This document shows positions 33,837 to 43,196 of a DNA stretch of 64,000 nucleotides, in pieces. Within the stretch, counting starts at the first letter, position 1. Each line of letters starts with the position of its first letter. Origin of the DNA: Porticoccus sp950063125 (GTDB lineage: Bacteria; Pseudomonadota; Gammaproteobacteria; Pseudomonadales; Porticoccaceae); assembly GCF_963973895.1 (NCBI RefSeq), contig NZ_CAXBBF010000001.1. One strand, written 5' to 3'. Below the pieces are notes generated by a model. It did no database searches. It was not told the origin of the DNA and saw only the letters and a list, made by a program, of their open reading frames with translations. Made by a program: the position numbers and the translations under genes.

Positions 33837-34550
33837 CTATATAGAATGATGGATCTCGGCCCGACTGGCATTAGCACTTGAACTGGCAATTTTGTCGTCG
33901 CGCAATTGCCCGCGATTACCCATGGTGATACCAATGTTACCTATGAAGTTCAAAAAGTCTTGCTTGTCTTCTACCGCCACGCCATAACTAATATTGAAAT
34001 ACGCCTCCACTGCACCCTGAGCGAGGGCCCAGCAGGCCATGTAATGATAATGAGGCGGGACATCTTCAAGCACACCCTTTTCTATAAGCTTGGCAAGCAT
34101 GGAATGCAGCGCATCCACATTGGAGCGTCGCAAGGCATGCAGTTCGTCCATTTTATCAACCACTTCATGATTGTCATGGAGCCGGACTTCCAGCAATTGC
34201 ACCAGACGATCCAGTGATGGGTCAGCCAGACGGGCCTGAAAATAGGAACGAGCAGCAGCCCCGGGGTCACCCGCTTCGGCAGCCTCAATCCCCTGGCGCA
34301 GGTTTTCTGTGATATGGCGCTCATAATCGAGCACTATACGCATCAGGATTTCTGTTTTGGTGAGGAAGTGTTTGTAAATAGTCCCTTTACCGACACCGGC
34401 TTCACGGGAAATGGCGGACACGGTCACCTTGTCAACGCCGTCCCTGATAAGCAGACACAGTGCCTTCTCAATAATCGTTTCCTCGCGTTCCAGGAAACGC
34501 TTTTTCTTTGCACGAATTTTTTCAGTGCTATCGGAGATTGATCGTGGCAT
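33837..34550 (-). CDS. TetR-family transcriptional regulator
   Basis: A 237-residue regulator. Residues 1-65 hold a TetR helix-turn-helix (ALCLLIRDGVDKVTVSAISR, then VGKGTIYKHFLTK). The rest is a helical ligand domain of unknown specificity. It converges with ETF-QO and may regulate the etf genes; fatty-acid-responsive TetR proteins often do. Start at the ATG 34550; a TTG 18 codons earlier is improbable. A 5-bp-arm dyad lies 26 bases upstream (separate entry). Confidence 0.85.
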   Translation of the reverse strand: MPRSISDSTEKIRAKKKRFLEREETIIEKALCLLIRDGVDKVTVSAISREAGVGKGTIYKHFLTKTEILMRIVLDYERHITENLRQGIEAAEAGDPGAAARSYFQARLADPSLDRLVQLLEVRLHDNHEVVDKMDELHALRRSNVDALHSMLAKLIEKGVLEDVPPHYHYMACWALAQGAVEAYFNISYGVAVEDKQDFLNFIGNIGITMGNRGQLRDDKIASSSANASRAEIHHSI

Positions 34551-34575
34551 CAGATACTCTAGGGGGATTTGCCAG

Positions 34576-34592
34576 CGGACGATGATTGTCCG
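34576..34592. promoter_or_regulatory. Candidate autoregulatory dyad of the TetR gene
   Basis: CGGAC (34576-34580) N7 GTCCG (34588-34592), 26 bases upstream of the TetR start. Size and place suit a TetR operator, but short dyads arise by chance. Confidence 0.35.
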
Positions 34593-34656
34593 ATGAAAAC
34601 TCAAATACTGTCAATGGTCACACTAGTGAACCCGGTCAAGAGCACCCGGCGAGCCG

Positions 34657-34684
34657 TGGACTCTTCAATTGAGAATGATATAAT
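34657..34684 (+). promoter_or_regulatory. Promoter of tRNA-Pro
   Basis: TGGACT, 16 bases, then a perfect TATAAT at 34679-34684. A GC-rich discriminator (GCGCGCC) follows, typical of stringently controlled stable RNA promoters. The tRNA starts 10 bases after the -10 box. Confidence 0.65.
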
Positions 34685-34693
34685 GCGCGCCGC

Positions 34694-34770
34694 CGGTGTG
34701 TAGCGCAGCCTGGTAGCGCACTTCCTTCGGGAGGAAGGGGTCGGAGGTTCGAATCCTCTCACACCGACCA
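34694..34770 (+). tRNA. tRNA-Pro (anticodon CGG)
   Basis: A 77-nt cloverleaf. The acceptor CGGTGTG pairs with CACACCG and the anticodon stem CTTCC/GGAAG holds loop TTCGGGA, giving anticodon CGG (codon CCG). GGTTCGAAT in the T arm is standard. CCA is encoded. Nearly identical to E. coli proK. Confidence 0.97.
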
Positions 34771-34776
34771 ATTATT

Positions 34777-34802
34777 AAACCCACGTTCTCGTGGGTTTTT
34801 TG
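34777..34802 (+). terminator. Terminator of tRNA-Pro
   Basis: Arms AAACCCACG (34777-34785) and CGTGGGTTT (34790-34798) with loop TTCT, then more T. Starts 7 bases after CCA. Confidence 0.9.
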
Positions 34803-34822
34803 TTGCTCCCGGCGTCCAGTAA

Positions 34823-35104
34823 TCAATTCGTGTCTTCTTTAAATAATTCAGGGTCGCTGTAACGGTTTTCAGGTTGATAGCTACCGTAGGTGCCTAATAA
34901 ATCGCCCCAGTTGCTGCTACCAGCACAATGAAAGTAGCGCAGTTTCTCCGCCATTGCCGCTTCTCGACACCGGTCAGCCGTCAGAAACTGGCTGCCCTCT
35001 AATGTAAAGGTTTCATCAAACGGGCTATCCTTGACCAGTAGATCATAGGTAGGATAAAACAGATAGACACCAACCAGGATCATAATCACTATAACGGATT
35101 TCAT
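34823..35104 (-). CDS. Small hypothetical envelope protein
   Basis: A 93-residue protein with an N-terminal hydrophobic segment (about 3-16: VIVIMILVGVYLFYP), either an uncleaved signal anchor or a signal peptide. Two cysteines are in the outer part (ADRCREA and YFHCAGSS) and may pair. Start at 35104 suits GGGAG eight bases upstream; an ATG two codons before has the site too close. No family recognised. It is separated from the MFS gene by 51 bases on the same strand. Confidence 0.6.
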   Translation of the reverse strand: MKSVIVIMILVGVYLFYPTYDLLVKDSPFDETFTLEGSQFLTADRCREAAMAEKLRYFHCAGSSNWGDLLGTYGSYQPENRYSDPELFKEDTN

Positions 35105-35155
35105 TGACATCTCTCCCGAGTCCCTGCATACAAAGGTATGATAGCTCTGAAAATA

Positions 35156-36304
35156 TCAAAGACGGGCATCCTTCAGGCGGAACCAAATCACAAAGCTGGC
35201 CAGAAGACAGGACAGCGAACCCAACTGGAAAGCCATCAGCGGACTGAAATCCCATATTAGGCCCCCTGCCCCGGAGCCGACAGCACCGCCAAACCCCAGA
35301 CAGAACGCACTGTACAGAGCCTGGGCCTTACCCTGATTACCTGCTTCAAACAGGCGGCGTATGCAATCAATACCCGCTGCATGATAGGCCCCAAAGGTCA
35401 ACGCATGACAAACCTGTGCAAGCACCAATATCACGGGTTGTTCGGGAAAGTAGCCTATCAATAGCCAGCGCAATGTGGCGACCAACAGGCAACTGATCAT
35501 AATTATACGCACACCAAAACGTGGTAAAAGACGGTGCATGATGACAAACAGAAACACCTCGGCAACAACACCCACTGACCAAAAGATACCGATCTCACTC
35601 CTGCTGTAATTGTGAGACTCCATGTAAATACTGAAAAAACTGTAATAGATACCATGGGACAGCTGCATCAGCATGCCTGCCACAAAAAAAGCCACCACAA
35701 CAGGTTGTTTCAAGACTGAAGCAAATGTCTGCGAGACGACTTCGAACTGTCGATAGGCAGGCGTGGGCACAGCGAGGCTGGACAGAAAAATCCCTACCAG
35801 CAACAGCAGACCGATGACGGGCAATGTGTCGATGCTGTATCTGTCGAACCAGGCACCACTGCCCAACACAAACACAATAAAGCCAACAGAACCCCACACC
35901 CGGATACGACTGTAGTTTTCTGGTCGTTGATGTAAAAAACTGGTGGTTACCACCTCTTGCTGGGGCAACACTGCATTCCAGAAAAAACTGTATCCAGCCA
36001 TCACCAATGTAATGGCCCAGAAGCCCTGGTCAATAAAAATACCGGCAAAACACAGACAGGCCAGCAATGCACCCACACGAATAATGGCCAGCCGCTCACC
36101 GGTATAATCGGCAATCCAGGCCCAGATATTTGGCGCAATCACCTTGGTGGCCATCGGAATAGCCAGTAAAAAGCCTATCTCGGTAGCCGTGTAGCCAAGC
36201 GACTGTAGATATAGGGACCAATAGGGAAACAGCGCACCCAACAGGCCAAAGAAACAAAAATAGAACGCAGACAACCGCCAGTATGGAACTGTCTCGTGAG
36301 TCAC
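35156..36304 (-). CDS. MFS transporter, HcaT-like
   Basis: A 382-residue major facilitator protein with about 12 membrane helices. It resembles the 3-phenylpropionate/HcaT-type subgroup (MFS_1_like): FYFCFFGLLGALFPYWSLYL in helix 1, and a charged DYTGER loop near the end of helix 2. The substrate is unknown. It begins 15 bases after the aroC stop on the same strand, in the order prmB-aroC-MFS, an arrangement I recall from Pseudomonas. Confidence 0.85.
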   Translation of the reverse strand: MTHETVPYWRLSAFYFCFFGLLGALFPYWSLYLQSLGYTATEIGFLLAIPMATKVIAPNIWAWIADYTGERLAIIRVGALLACLCFAGIFIDQGFWAITLVMAGYSFFWNAVLPQQEVVTTSFLHQRPENYSRIRVWGSVGFIVFVLGSGAWFDRYSIDTLPVIGLLLLVGIFLSSLAVPTPAYRQFEVVSQTFASVLKQPVVVAFFVAGMLMQLSHGIYYSFFSIYMESHNYSRSEIGIFWSVGVVAEVFLFVIMHRLLPRFGVRIIMISCLLVATLRWLLIGYFPEQPVILVLAQVCHALTFGAYHAAGIDCIRRLFEAGNQGKAQALYSAFCLGFGGAVGSGAGGLIWDFSPLMAFQLGSLSCLLASFVIWFRLKDARL

Positions 36305-36319
36305 AAAGAAAACAGTTGT

Positions 36320-37423
36320 CTAACTGCCAGTGCTGGCAGGGATTGGTGGCAGACCGCTACTCACATGGATATTCTGGGCACGATGACGCAACAGGTGGTC
36401 CATCAGAGTAATTGCGAGCATAGCCTCAGCAATCGGCGTGGCACGAATACCCACGCAGGGATCATGTCTTCCAGTGGTCACAACATCAATCGCATTGCCA
36501 TTGATATCCACTGAACGGCCGGGAACCCGCAAGCTGCTGGTCGGCTTTAACGCCAGATGAGCAACGATATTCTGACCCGAGGAAATACCACCCAGCACAC
36601 CTCCGGCATGGTTGGACAGAAAGCCCTCGGGGGTGATTTCATCGCGATGATCGGTACCTCGCTGGGCAACCGAATCAAATCCAGCACCGATTTCAACACC
36701 TTTAACGGCATTGATACTCATCAGACCATGGGCGATCTCCGCATCAAGCCGGTCAAATACCGGTTCACCAAGGCCCGGCGGGACACCAGTGGCAATGACG
36801 GTGATTTTTGCACCAACAGAGTCACCCTCCTTGAGCAGCTGCTGCATGTAAGTTTCCATTTCCGGAACCTTGTCGGGATCGGGGCAAAAGAAGGGGTTAT
36901 TTTCTATCTCATCCAAGAAAACCTTCTCGGCTTTGATCGGACCCAGTTGTGAGAGGTATCCACGAATCGTTATGCCGGCAACTTCTCTCAAATATTTTTT
37001 GGCAATCGCGCCAGCCGCGACGCGCATGGCGGTTTCGCGTGCAGACGACCGACCACCACCACGGTAATCCCGAATACCATATTTCTGAAAATAGGTGTAA
37101 TCAGCGTGCGCCGGCCGAAACTGATCCTTGATATTGGAATAATCCTTAGAGCGTTGGTCAGTATTCTCAATAATTAATCCGATCGGGGTTCCAGTCGTCC
37201 TGCCCTCAAATGTGCCCGACAGGATTTTCACCTGATCACCTTCACGACGCTGCGTGGTATAGCGTGATTGGCCCGGTTTGCGCCGGTCCAGGTCGCGCTG
37301 CATGTCCTGTTCGGTTAAACACAATCCAGGGGGGCAGCCATCGACAATACAACCCAGGGCAGCACCATGGCTTTCACCGAAGGTGGTCACGGTAAACAGC
37401 TTGCCAATGGTATTGCCAGACAT
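36320..37423 (-). CDS. aroC: Chorismate synthase
   Basis: Final step of the shikimate pathway: converts EPSP to chorismate with reduced FMN. The 367-residue protein has the GESHG motif near the start (TTFGESHGAALG) and the signatures YRGGGRSSARETA and HAGGVLGGISSG. Start at 37423 follows GGA at eight bases; an ATG 25 codons earlier would add unrelated residues. Its product feeds pabB elsewhere in this window. Confidence 0.96.
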   Translation of the reverse strand: MSGNTIGKLFTVTTFGESHGAALGCIVDGCPPGLCLTEQDMQRDLDRRKPGQSRYTTQRREGDQVKILSGTFEGRTTGTPIGLIIENTDQRSKDYSNIKDQFRPAHADYTYFQKYGIRDYRGGGRSSARETAMRVAAGAIAKKYLREVAGITIRGYLSQLGPIKAEKVFLDEIENNPFFCPDPDKVPEMETYMQQLLKEGDSVGAKITVIATGVPPGLGEPVFDRLDAEIAHGLMSINAVKGVEIGAGFDSVAQRGTDHRDEITPEGFLSNHAGGVLGGISSGQNIVAHLALKPTSSLRVPGRSVDINGNAIDVVTTGRHDPCVGIRATPIAEAMLAITLMDHLLRHRAQNIHVSSGLPPIPASTGS

Positions 37424-37536
37424 AGGATTTTCCAGGTTATCGGTTCGTAAGAATGCCCGTATCAACTCTCCTGAGGACAAGAGATACAAAGGCAGCAAGA
37501 AAAGAATTTTATACGATCAGCTTTACTCTGTCGTGG

Positions 37537-38448
37537 TTAGTCGATGTCCAACGACAAACGATGTGCACGTAGCTGTTGTGTGGTCAACAAAAAAACCCCA
37601 TGACCACCGCGCTCAAAGTCTATCCAGAGGAATGATATGGCCGGAAATGCATCCTCGAGAGCCAGCCATGAATTGCCCACCTCAACGATAAGAGAACCTT
37701 CCTCCGTGAGATAATCCAGTGCCTCATTAATCAGACGGCGAGTAAAATCCAGACCATCAATCCCTGAAGCTAGCCCGATAGCCGGTTCGTGCAGAAACTC
37801 ACTGGGCATGTCTGCGAGATCCTCTGCATCCACATAGGGAGGGTTCGCAACGATCAGATCAAAACGTTGCCCGCAGAGACCGGCAAACAGATCTGATTCT
37901 GCAATGATAACGCGTTCACTGAGCTGATAACGCTGAATATTTTGTTCGGCCACCTCCAGTGCATCAACAGAGATATCACTCAATACCACGCGGGCCTCCG
38001 GGAAATAATGGGCGCAGGCAATGCCAATACAGCCACTGCCGGTACAGAGGTCCAGAACAGTCGCTGGCGAGGTTTTTAACCAGGGAGAAAACCCAGATTC
38101 AATGAGTTCGGCAATAGGTGAGCGCGGCACCAATACTCGCGGATCAACAGCGAACGACAATCCGGCAAACCAAGCCTCACCAATCATATAAGCTGCAGGA
38201 ATACGCTCGTTAATACGCCGGTCGAACAGGCTGGTGATACGCGATTGTTCGTCAGTGGAAAGTGACCGCTGCAGGATACTGACATCGCTATCCCAGGGCA
38301 GACTCAAAACAAACAATACCAGGCTGAGGGCCTCGTCCCAAGCATTGTCAGTGCCGTGACCAAAACACAGCCCTTCTGCTTCAAAACGCTCTGCACCCCA
38401 GCTGATCAAATCGCCAACCCTGGCCGGTATGATTCTTTGATTTTTCAT
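37537..38448 (-). CDS. prmB: Ribosomal protein L3 N5-glutamine methyltransferase
   Basis: A 303-residue SAM-dependent methyltransferase. DLCTGSGCIGIACAHYF is the SAM-binding loop, and ANPPY is the glutamine-methylating catalytic motif shared with PrmC. The N-terminal domain and the closeness to aroC favour PrmB (L3) over PrmC (release factor). Upstream of aroC on the same strand (113 bases). Divergent from folE. Confidence 0.9.
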   Translation of the reverse strand: MKNQRIIPARVGDLISWGAERFEAEGLCFGHGTDNAWDEALSLVLFVLSLPWDSDVSILQRSLSTDEQSRITSLFDRRINERIPAAYMIGEAWFAGLSFAVDPRVLVPRSPIAELIESGFSPWLKTSPATVLDLCTGSGCIGIACAHYFPEARVVLSDISVDALEVAEQNIQRYQLSERVIIAESDLFAGLCGQRFDLIVANPPYVDAEDLADMPSEFLHEPAIGLASGIDGLDFTRRLINEALDYLTEEGSLIVEVGNSWLALEDAFPAISFLWIDFERGGHGVFLLTTQQLRAHRLSLDID

Positions 38449-38548
38449 GCAGTCATTGTACTTTTGCTGTCAACAAATGGCTTTAGGTTTACCTATCGCC
38501 GACGTAAGGTTATGCTCCGGACTCTACAGCTAATGGCCGAGAATATTT

Positions 38549-39097
38549 GTGAAAATTACCGATTGCTACACCCATATCATTGAGTCTACGGGGGAAAAGG
38601 TTACCCGGGCAGGACTGAAGGATACACCCAAGCGGGCAGCCAAAGCATTTGAGTTTATGACCCGTGGCTATCACCAGAATCTCGATGACGTAATCAATGG
38701 AGCCCTGTTTCCTTCCGATGCCAATGAAATGGTTATCGTCAAGGACATTGAGCTCTATTCACTTTGCGAACATCACTTACTGCCATTTATCGGCAAATGT
38801 CATGTTGCTTATATTCCCGACGGAAAGGTACTGGGCCTTTCAAAGGTTGCCAGAATTGTCGACATGTATGCTCGCCGCCTACAAATTCAGGAGACACTGG
38901 TTGCCCAGATCGCAAACACCATTGAGTCCGTCACTGGAGCAAATGGCGTTGCCGTCATTATTGAAGCCAAACATATGTGTATGATGATGCGGGGCGTAGA
39001 GAAGCAAAACTCGGTAATGAAAACGTCCGCCATGCTCGGCTCGTTCAGAGACAATCAAGCTACCCGGAATGAGTTCCTCTCACTGATCAACTGTTAG
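38549..39097 (+). CDS. folE: GTP cyclohydrolase I
   Basis: Converts GTP to 7,8-dihydroneopterin triphosphate, the first pterin intermediate. The 182-residue protein has zinc ligands Cys73 and His76 in SLCEHHLLPF and Cys144 in KHMCMMMRGV. RAGLKDTPKRAAKAF and LSKVARIVDMYARRLQ match FolE type I. The start is a GTG with GAG upstream. A short enzyme, close to Pseudomonas FolE. Confidence 0.95.
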   Translation: MKITDCYTHIIESTGEKVTRAGLKDTPKRAAKAFEFMTRGYHQNLDDVINGALFPSDANEMVIVKDIELYSLCEHHLLPFIGKCHVAYIPDGKVLGLSKVARIVDMYARRLQIQETLVAQIANTIESVTGANGVAVIIEAKHMCMMMRGVEKQNSVMKTSAMLGSFRDNQATRNEFLSLINC

Positions 39098-39146
39098 TTT
39101 TCCCGTTGTATGGGCTCAAATTTTCAGGAGGATAGTATCCGCGAAT

Positions 39147-39611
39147 TCAGCCCGGCTCCGGAGTGGCCAACCACTTCAGTTCAGCACAACCTCGGCTGAA
39201 AACCGTAACATCAAGACAAGCCAGTGAGCCGGTGGTCATCGACCATCCCAAACTAGTCTGATCTGTCAGATACTCGAGAATTTTGCCAATCAGAGGCTGA
39301 TGGCCGAGCAACAGTATCGGCTCCTCCGCCACGGAATTCACACGGCTTTCAACGGTAGCCACACTACTTTCGGGACGTAGCACATCATCAAACAACAGTG
39401 GCCCCTGATAATTCAGTGTTTCTGCCAAAACTGTCATGGTTTGCCGGGCACGAAGAACCGGGCTGCAGAGCACTAAAGCAAGCCTGGACAGTTCCGTCCG
39501 ATGCTGCGACAAAATAGATTCGAGGTCATTTTTGCCCTCAGCAGACAATGACCTTTCACCCGCAATGCCACTATACGGTGCATCGCCGTGGCGCAATAGG
39601 TAGATCAGCAC
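39147..39611 (-). CDS. sixA: Phosphohistidine phosphatase SixA
   Basis: A 154-residue histidine phosphatase. LLRHGDA carries the phospho-accepting His, and LVLCSPVLRARQT and LLGHQPLIG supply the other arginine and histidine residues. E. coli SixA dephosphorylates PtsO(NPr) or histidine kinases. GTG start, only 9 bases behind the DUF4389 gene, in the order gpsA-DUF4389-sixA, so a three-gene operon. Confidence 0.9.
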   Translation of the reverse strand: MLIYLLRHGDAPYSGIAGERSLSAEGKNDLESILSQHRTELSRLALVLCSPVLRARQTMTVLAETLNYQGPLLFDDVLRPESSVATVESRVNSVAEEPILLLGHQPLIGKILEYLTDQTSLGWSMTTGSLACLDVTVFSRGCAELKWLATPEPG

Positions 39612-39620
39612 CGGCTTTTA

Positions 39621-40055
39621 CTACTCGCTTTTTTCCTTTTGAGCATCATCAACTGATGAAGCTTCTGCCCCAGATTTCTGACTGACAAAAGAGGGCACAT
39701 CCTCATCTGAAGCAGAGGAATACTCGGTAGCAGGTATCTCGTCCACTTCCGCGTCCGCCCAGTGATCCACCACAGAGGCCTGAGTTTCAGGCCAATCTGT
39801 AAAGGGATAGGGTTTTTCCTCAGAATTGTAGGTCAGGAAAAGAACCGCCTGACAGACCCATTGAGCAGTACCCTGCCCCAATGTTCTCAGATTACGGTTG
39901 TCCTCCCCGCTAACCAATACCACCAAGAACTGGATGATAGTAACAATCAGTACAACAAAACGCGCGACCACTAACAACATGACAAATAGAATCATATAGA
40001 GCAGCCGAATCCAGGTATCGACATTTAATACATTGATCTTAAACGTCTCTTTCAT
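39621..40055 (-). CDS. DUF4389 membrane protein
   Basis: A 144-residue protein. Residues 15-50 hold one or two hydrophobic segments (IRLLYMILFVMLLVVARFVVLI), followed by a W/Y-containing region and a long acidic, Ser/Glu-rich tail. This matches DUF4389, function unknown. The ATG at 40055 has GGGGA six bases upstream and lies inside the gpsA stop region (17-base overlap), so translation is coupled. Confidence 0.78.
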   Translation of the reverse strand: MKETFKINVLNVDTWIRLLYMILFVMLLVVARFVVLIVTIIQFLVVLVSGEDNRNLRTLGQGTAQWVCQAVLFLTYNSEEKPYPFTDWPETQASVVDHWADAEVDEIPATEYSSASDEDVPSFVSQKSGAEASSVDDAQKEKSE

Positions 40056-41076
40056 GACATTCCCCTGCAGTAAACTCAACATCGGTACTTTGCTCAGCGA
40101 GCATCAGACTACTGAGCACCTCACTGACCGGCTTTTTATTGAACATGGTTTCGTAGAGAGCGCTGACCAGAGGCATATAAATACCCAATTCTTCAGCCTC
40201 CTGTTTAATGATTCTGGTGGTGTTGACGCCCTCCGCAACTTGTCCTACTTTTGCAACTGCTTGATCGAGTGTCAACCCCTCACCCAGCGCAAAGCCTATC
40301 TGATAATTCCGGCTCAGCGGGGAAGTACAGGTAACGAATAAATCACCGACCCCGCTCAGCCCCAGAAAAGTCATCGGGTTCGCTCCCAGCTTGGCGGCAA
40401 ACCGGCTCATTTCTGCAAGACTGCGGGTAATTAATACACTGGTGGTATTTTGTCCCATTTTCATGGCTGCTCCCATACCGGCAGCAATCCCATAGATATT
40501 TTTTAAAGCACCGGCCAACTCCACACCAAAGCGATCGCGGTTGGCATAAACGCGAAAATAGGAAGAGCCCAGCAACACTTGCACTTCCTTGCATAAACGC
40601 TCATCGTCGCTGGCAATAACTGTAGCTGTGATCGCTCTGTTGACGATTTCCTTGGCAAGATTGGGCCCACTGATGACCCCAACCCTGGCCTCTGGAAGTT
40701 CCTCTTCAAGGATTTCACTCATCAACTTGAATGTGTTGGCTTCAATGCCTTTGGCAGTGCTGATAACCATGGCCTGGGGAGCAATATACTGTCTGGCATC
40801 TTTCGCTAAAGCGCGAAATGCGGAACTGGGGACAGAAAAGAATATAACCTCGGCCCCCTCTAGGCTTCCATGGAGGTCACTGGATACTTGTAGATTCTGG
40901 TGTAGCTGATAGCCGGGAAGGTAGAGGTGGTTTTCACGTGTTTGGCGGCAGCGTTCAACATTCTCTTCATCCCGCATCCACAAGACCACATTGCGACCAT
41001 TGGTAGCAATCATATTGGCAATGGCGGTACCAAACGTACCGCCACCCAGTACTGCAATTTTTTTTATTGCCACCAT
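40039..41076 (-). CDS. gpsA: Glycerol-3-phosphate dehydrogenase (NAD(P)+)
   Basis: Reduces dihydroxyacetone phosphate to glycerol-3-phosphate for phospholipids. The 345-residue protein has the GGGTFGTAIA dinucleotide loop near the start, a catalytic lysine in the ALKNIYGIAAGM segment, and the GLSGVGDLFVTCTSPLSRN signature. It lies 56 bases after htpG on the same strand, with no clear terminator, so a joint transcript is possible. Confidence 0.96.
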   Translation of the reverse strand: MVAIKKIAVLGGGTFGTAIANMIATNGRNVVLWMRDEENVERCRQTRENHLYLPGYQLHQNLQVSSDLHGSLEGAEVIFFSVPSSAFRALAKDARQYIAPQAMVISTAKGIEANTFKLMSEILEEELPEARVGVISGPNLAKEIVNRAITATVIASDDERLCKEVQVLLGSSYFRVYANRDRFGVELAGALKNIYGIAAGMGAAMKMGQNTTSVLITRSLAEMSRFAAKLGANPMTFLGLSGVGDLFVTCTSPLSRNYQIGFALGEGLTLDQAVAKVGQVAEGVNTTRIIKQEAEELGIYMPLVSALYETMFNKKPVSEVLSSLMLAEQSTDVEFTAGECHERDV

Positions 41077-41132
41077 GCTTTCAACTTCTGATTATCGTTG
41101 TTTTCGGGATTATAGGTTGCCAGGGAGCACGG

Positions 41133-43040
41133 CTATGATACTCCCTCAAACAACAGCTGGTTGAGTCGGCGAACGAAGAGGCTGGGGTTGTCCAGTTGAT
41201 CACCGGCAGACAGCACAGCCTGATCGTAAAGCAGTGACACCAGATCAGCACATCGTTCAGTATCTTCCTCTTTGCTCAGCTGGTTGATAAGCGGATGGTG
41301 GATATTGATCTCCAGTGTCGGTTTATCTGCAGGCACTGGCTGCCCGGCAGCTTCCATCAATTTCCGCATTTGTGGACTCAATGCATCTTCAGCATACACC
41401 AGACAGGCGGGTGAGTCCGTCAATCGACGAGTTTCTCTGACAGATTCAACTTTGTCGCTCAGGCGACTGGCAATTTTGTCGATGAGCTCTGATGAGGCCT
41501 GTTTTTTCTCACCGTCACTATCTGCATCCCCCGAGTTGTCAGTGAGAATGGTATCTTCCAGTTCTCCTTTCGCAATATCCTGCAGCACCTTACCCTCAAA
41601 CTCATGAATATGGGAAATAGTCCATTCATCGAGGCGCTCGGTCAACAAAAGCACTTCTACATTCCGCTTGCGGAAAACCTCAAGATAGGCACTGTTACGG
41701 GCTGCAGTCATATTATCTGCCACAAGATAGTATATTTTTTCCTGCCCTTCCTTCATGCGGGACAGATAATCTGCCAATGAAGCAGTTTCCTTTTCATCTT
41801 CTGTCTTGGTCGTGGCAAAACGAAGGAGTCCCGCAATCCGCTCACGGTTCGCATAATCCTCTGCCGGCCCCTCCTTCAAAACGGTACCGAACTCCTTCCA
41901 CATTTTGTCATAGTCATCCGGAGACTCTTTGGCCATCTTATCCAGCATATCCAGCACGCGCTTTACCAGTGCGGAGCGGATGGAGTCCACAGCGGGACTG
42001 TGCTGTAGAATCTCCCGTGAGACATTCAGTGGCAGATCGTTGGAATCCAGAACCCCTCGAATAAAACGCAAGTATGAAGGTAGGAACTGTGAAGCATCAT
42101 CCATAATAAAGGTGCGCTGAATATACAGCTTCAGCCCCTGGGCAACGTCACGATTATAAAGATCAAAGGGTGCATGCCCCGGCACATAGAGCAGACTTGT
42201 GTAATCCAGCTTGCCTTCGACCCGGTTGTGAGACCAGGTCAACGGCTCCATAAAATCATGGGTGAGGTGCTTATAGAACTCTTTATATTCCTCATCGGTT
42301 ATCTCATTGCGCGGGCGCGTCCACAGGGCAGTTGCCTTGTTGATCACTTCATATTTATAAACAGGCGCTTCTGCATTTTCCTCTGCGTCAGGGTCCAACT
42401 TTCTAACGGCTACTGGAATGCCAATGTGGTCCGAATATTTCTTGACGATATTGTGCACCCGAAGCTGACTGGCAAATTCCAGTGCATCATCTTTTAAATG
42501 CAGCGTAATAGAGGTGCCTCTAGAGGGTTTTTCTATGTCTTCGATGGTGTATTCAGCTTCCCCTTCACAGGTCCAGCGTACAGCCTGATTCACTTTAGTA
42601 CCTGCCCGACGCGTTTCTACAACGACTTTGTCAGCAACGATAAACGCAGAATAGAACCCGACACCAAACTGGCCAATCAATTGGGCATCTTTGCGCTGAT
42701 CTCCCGAGAGCGTGTTTAAAAATTGCGCTGTACCGGATTTAGCAATAGTACCGAGGTTCTCAATCACCTCCTCCTTCGACATGCCGACACCATTATCATG
42801 CAGAGTGATGATTCCCGCGTCGGGATCCAGGTCTATTTTGATCTGCAGGTCGCTATCACCATCGTAAATCTCATTATCTGACAGTGCCTCGAATCGAAGT
42901 TTGTCCGCAGCGTCGGAAGCATTTGAAATCAACTCCCTGAGAAAGATTTCCCGGTTACTATAAAGTGAATGAATCATCAGGTGCAGAAGCTGTTTGGCCT
43001 CTGTTTGAAAACCGTGGGTTTCAACAGTCATGGCTGCCAT
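41133..43040 (-). CDS. htpG: HtpG, HSP90-family chaperone
   Basis: A 635-residue cytosolic ATP-dependent chaperone. The N-terminal GHKL ATP site is clear in YSNREIFLRELISNASDA, DNGVGM and GQFGVGFYSAFIV. The middle and dimerisation domains follow to the expected length. GGAG lies close to the ATG at 43040, and an ATG three codons later is an alternative. It is preceded by a sigma-32 promoter (43090-43117). Confidence 0.97.
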   Translation of the reverse strand: MAAMTVETHGFQTEAKQLLHLMIHSLYSNREIFLRELISNASDAADKLRFEALSDNEIYDGDSDLQIKIDLDPDAGIITLHDNGVGMSKEEVIENLGTIAKSGTAQFLNTLSGDQRKDAQLIGQFGVGFYSAFIVADKVVVETRRAGTKVNQAVRWTCEGEAEYTIEDIEKPSRGTSITLHLKDDALEFASQLRVHNIVKKYSDHIGIPVAVRKLDPDAEENAEAPVYKYEVINKATALWTRPRNEITDEEYKEFYKHLTHDFMEPLTWSHNRVEGKLDYTSLLYVPGHAPFDLYNRDVAQGLKLYIQRTFIMDDASQFLPSYLRFIRGVLDSNDLPLNVSREILQHSPAVDSIRSALVKRVLDMLDKMAKESPDDYDKMWKEFGTVLKEGPAEDYANRERIAGLLRFATTKTEDEKETASLADYLSRMKEGQEKIYYLVADNMTAARNSAYLEVFRKRNVEVLLLTERLDEWTISHIHEFEGKVLQDIAKGELEDTILTDNSGDADSDGEKKQASSELIDKIASRLSDKVESVRETRRLTDSPACLVYAEDALSPQMRKLMEAAGQPVPADKPTLEINIHHPLINQLSKEEDTERCADLVSLLYDQAVLSAGDQLDNPSLFVRRLNQLLFEGVS

Positions 43041-43089
43041 CGTCTCCTTGTTACAAAGTTAAAAGCGAAATGTTTTTTGGCTGGTGCAG

Positions 43090-43117
43090 AAATGGGGGCA
43101 GCAAACCAAAAATCAAG
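43090..43117 (-). promoter_or_regulatory. Heat-shock (sigma-32) promoter of htpG
   Basis: On the minus strand CTTGATT (43117-43111) is followed after 13 bases by CCCCATTT (43097-43090), against a consensus of CTTGAAA-N(11-16)-CCCCATNT. The -10 end is about 50 bases upstream of the htpG start codon. Confidence 0.8.
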
Positions 43118-43196
43118 CGCACACCGTTGAAATTCCCGACACAAATAAACGTTTTCCCGAAATAACTGCTTCAATCAGATTTCATGGGTTGAATAA

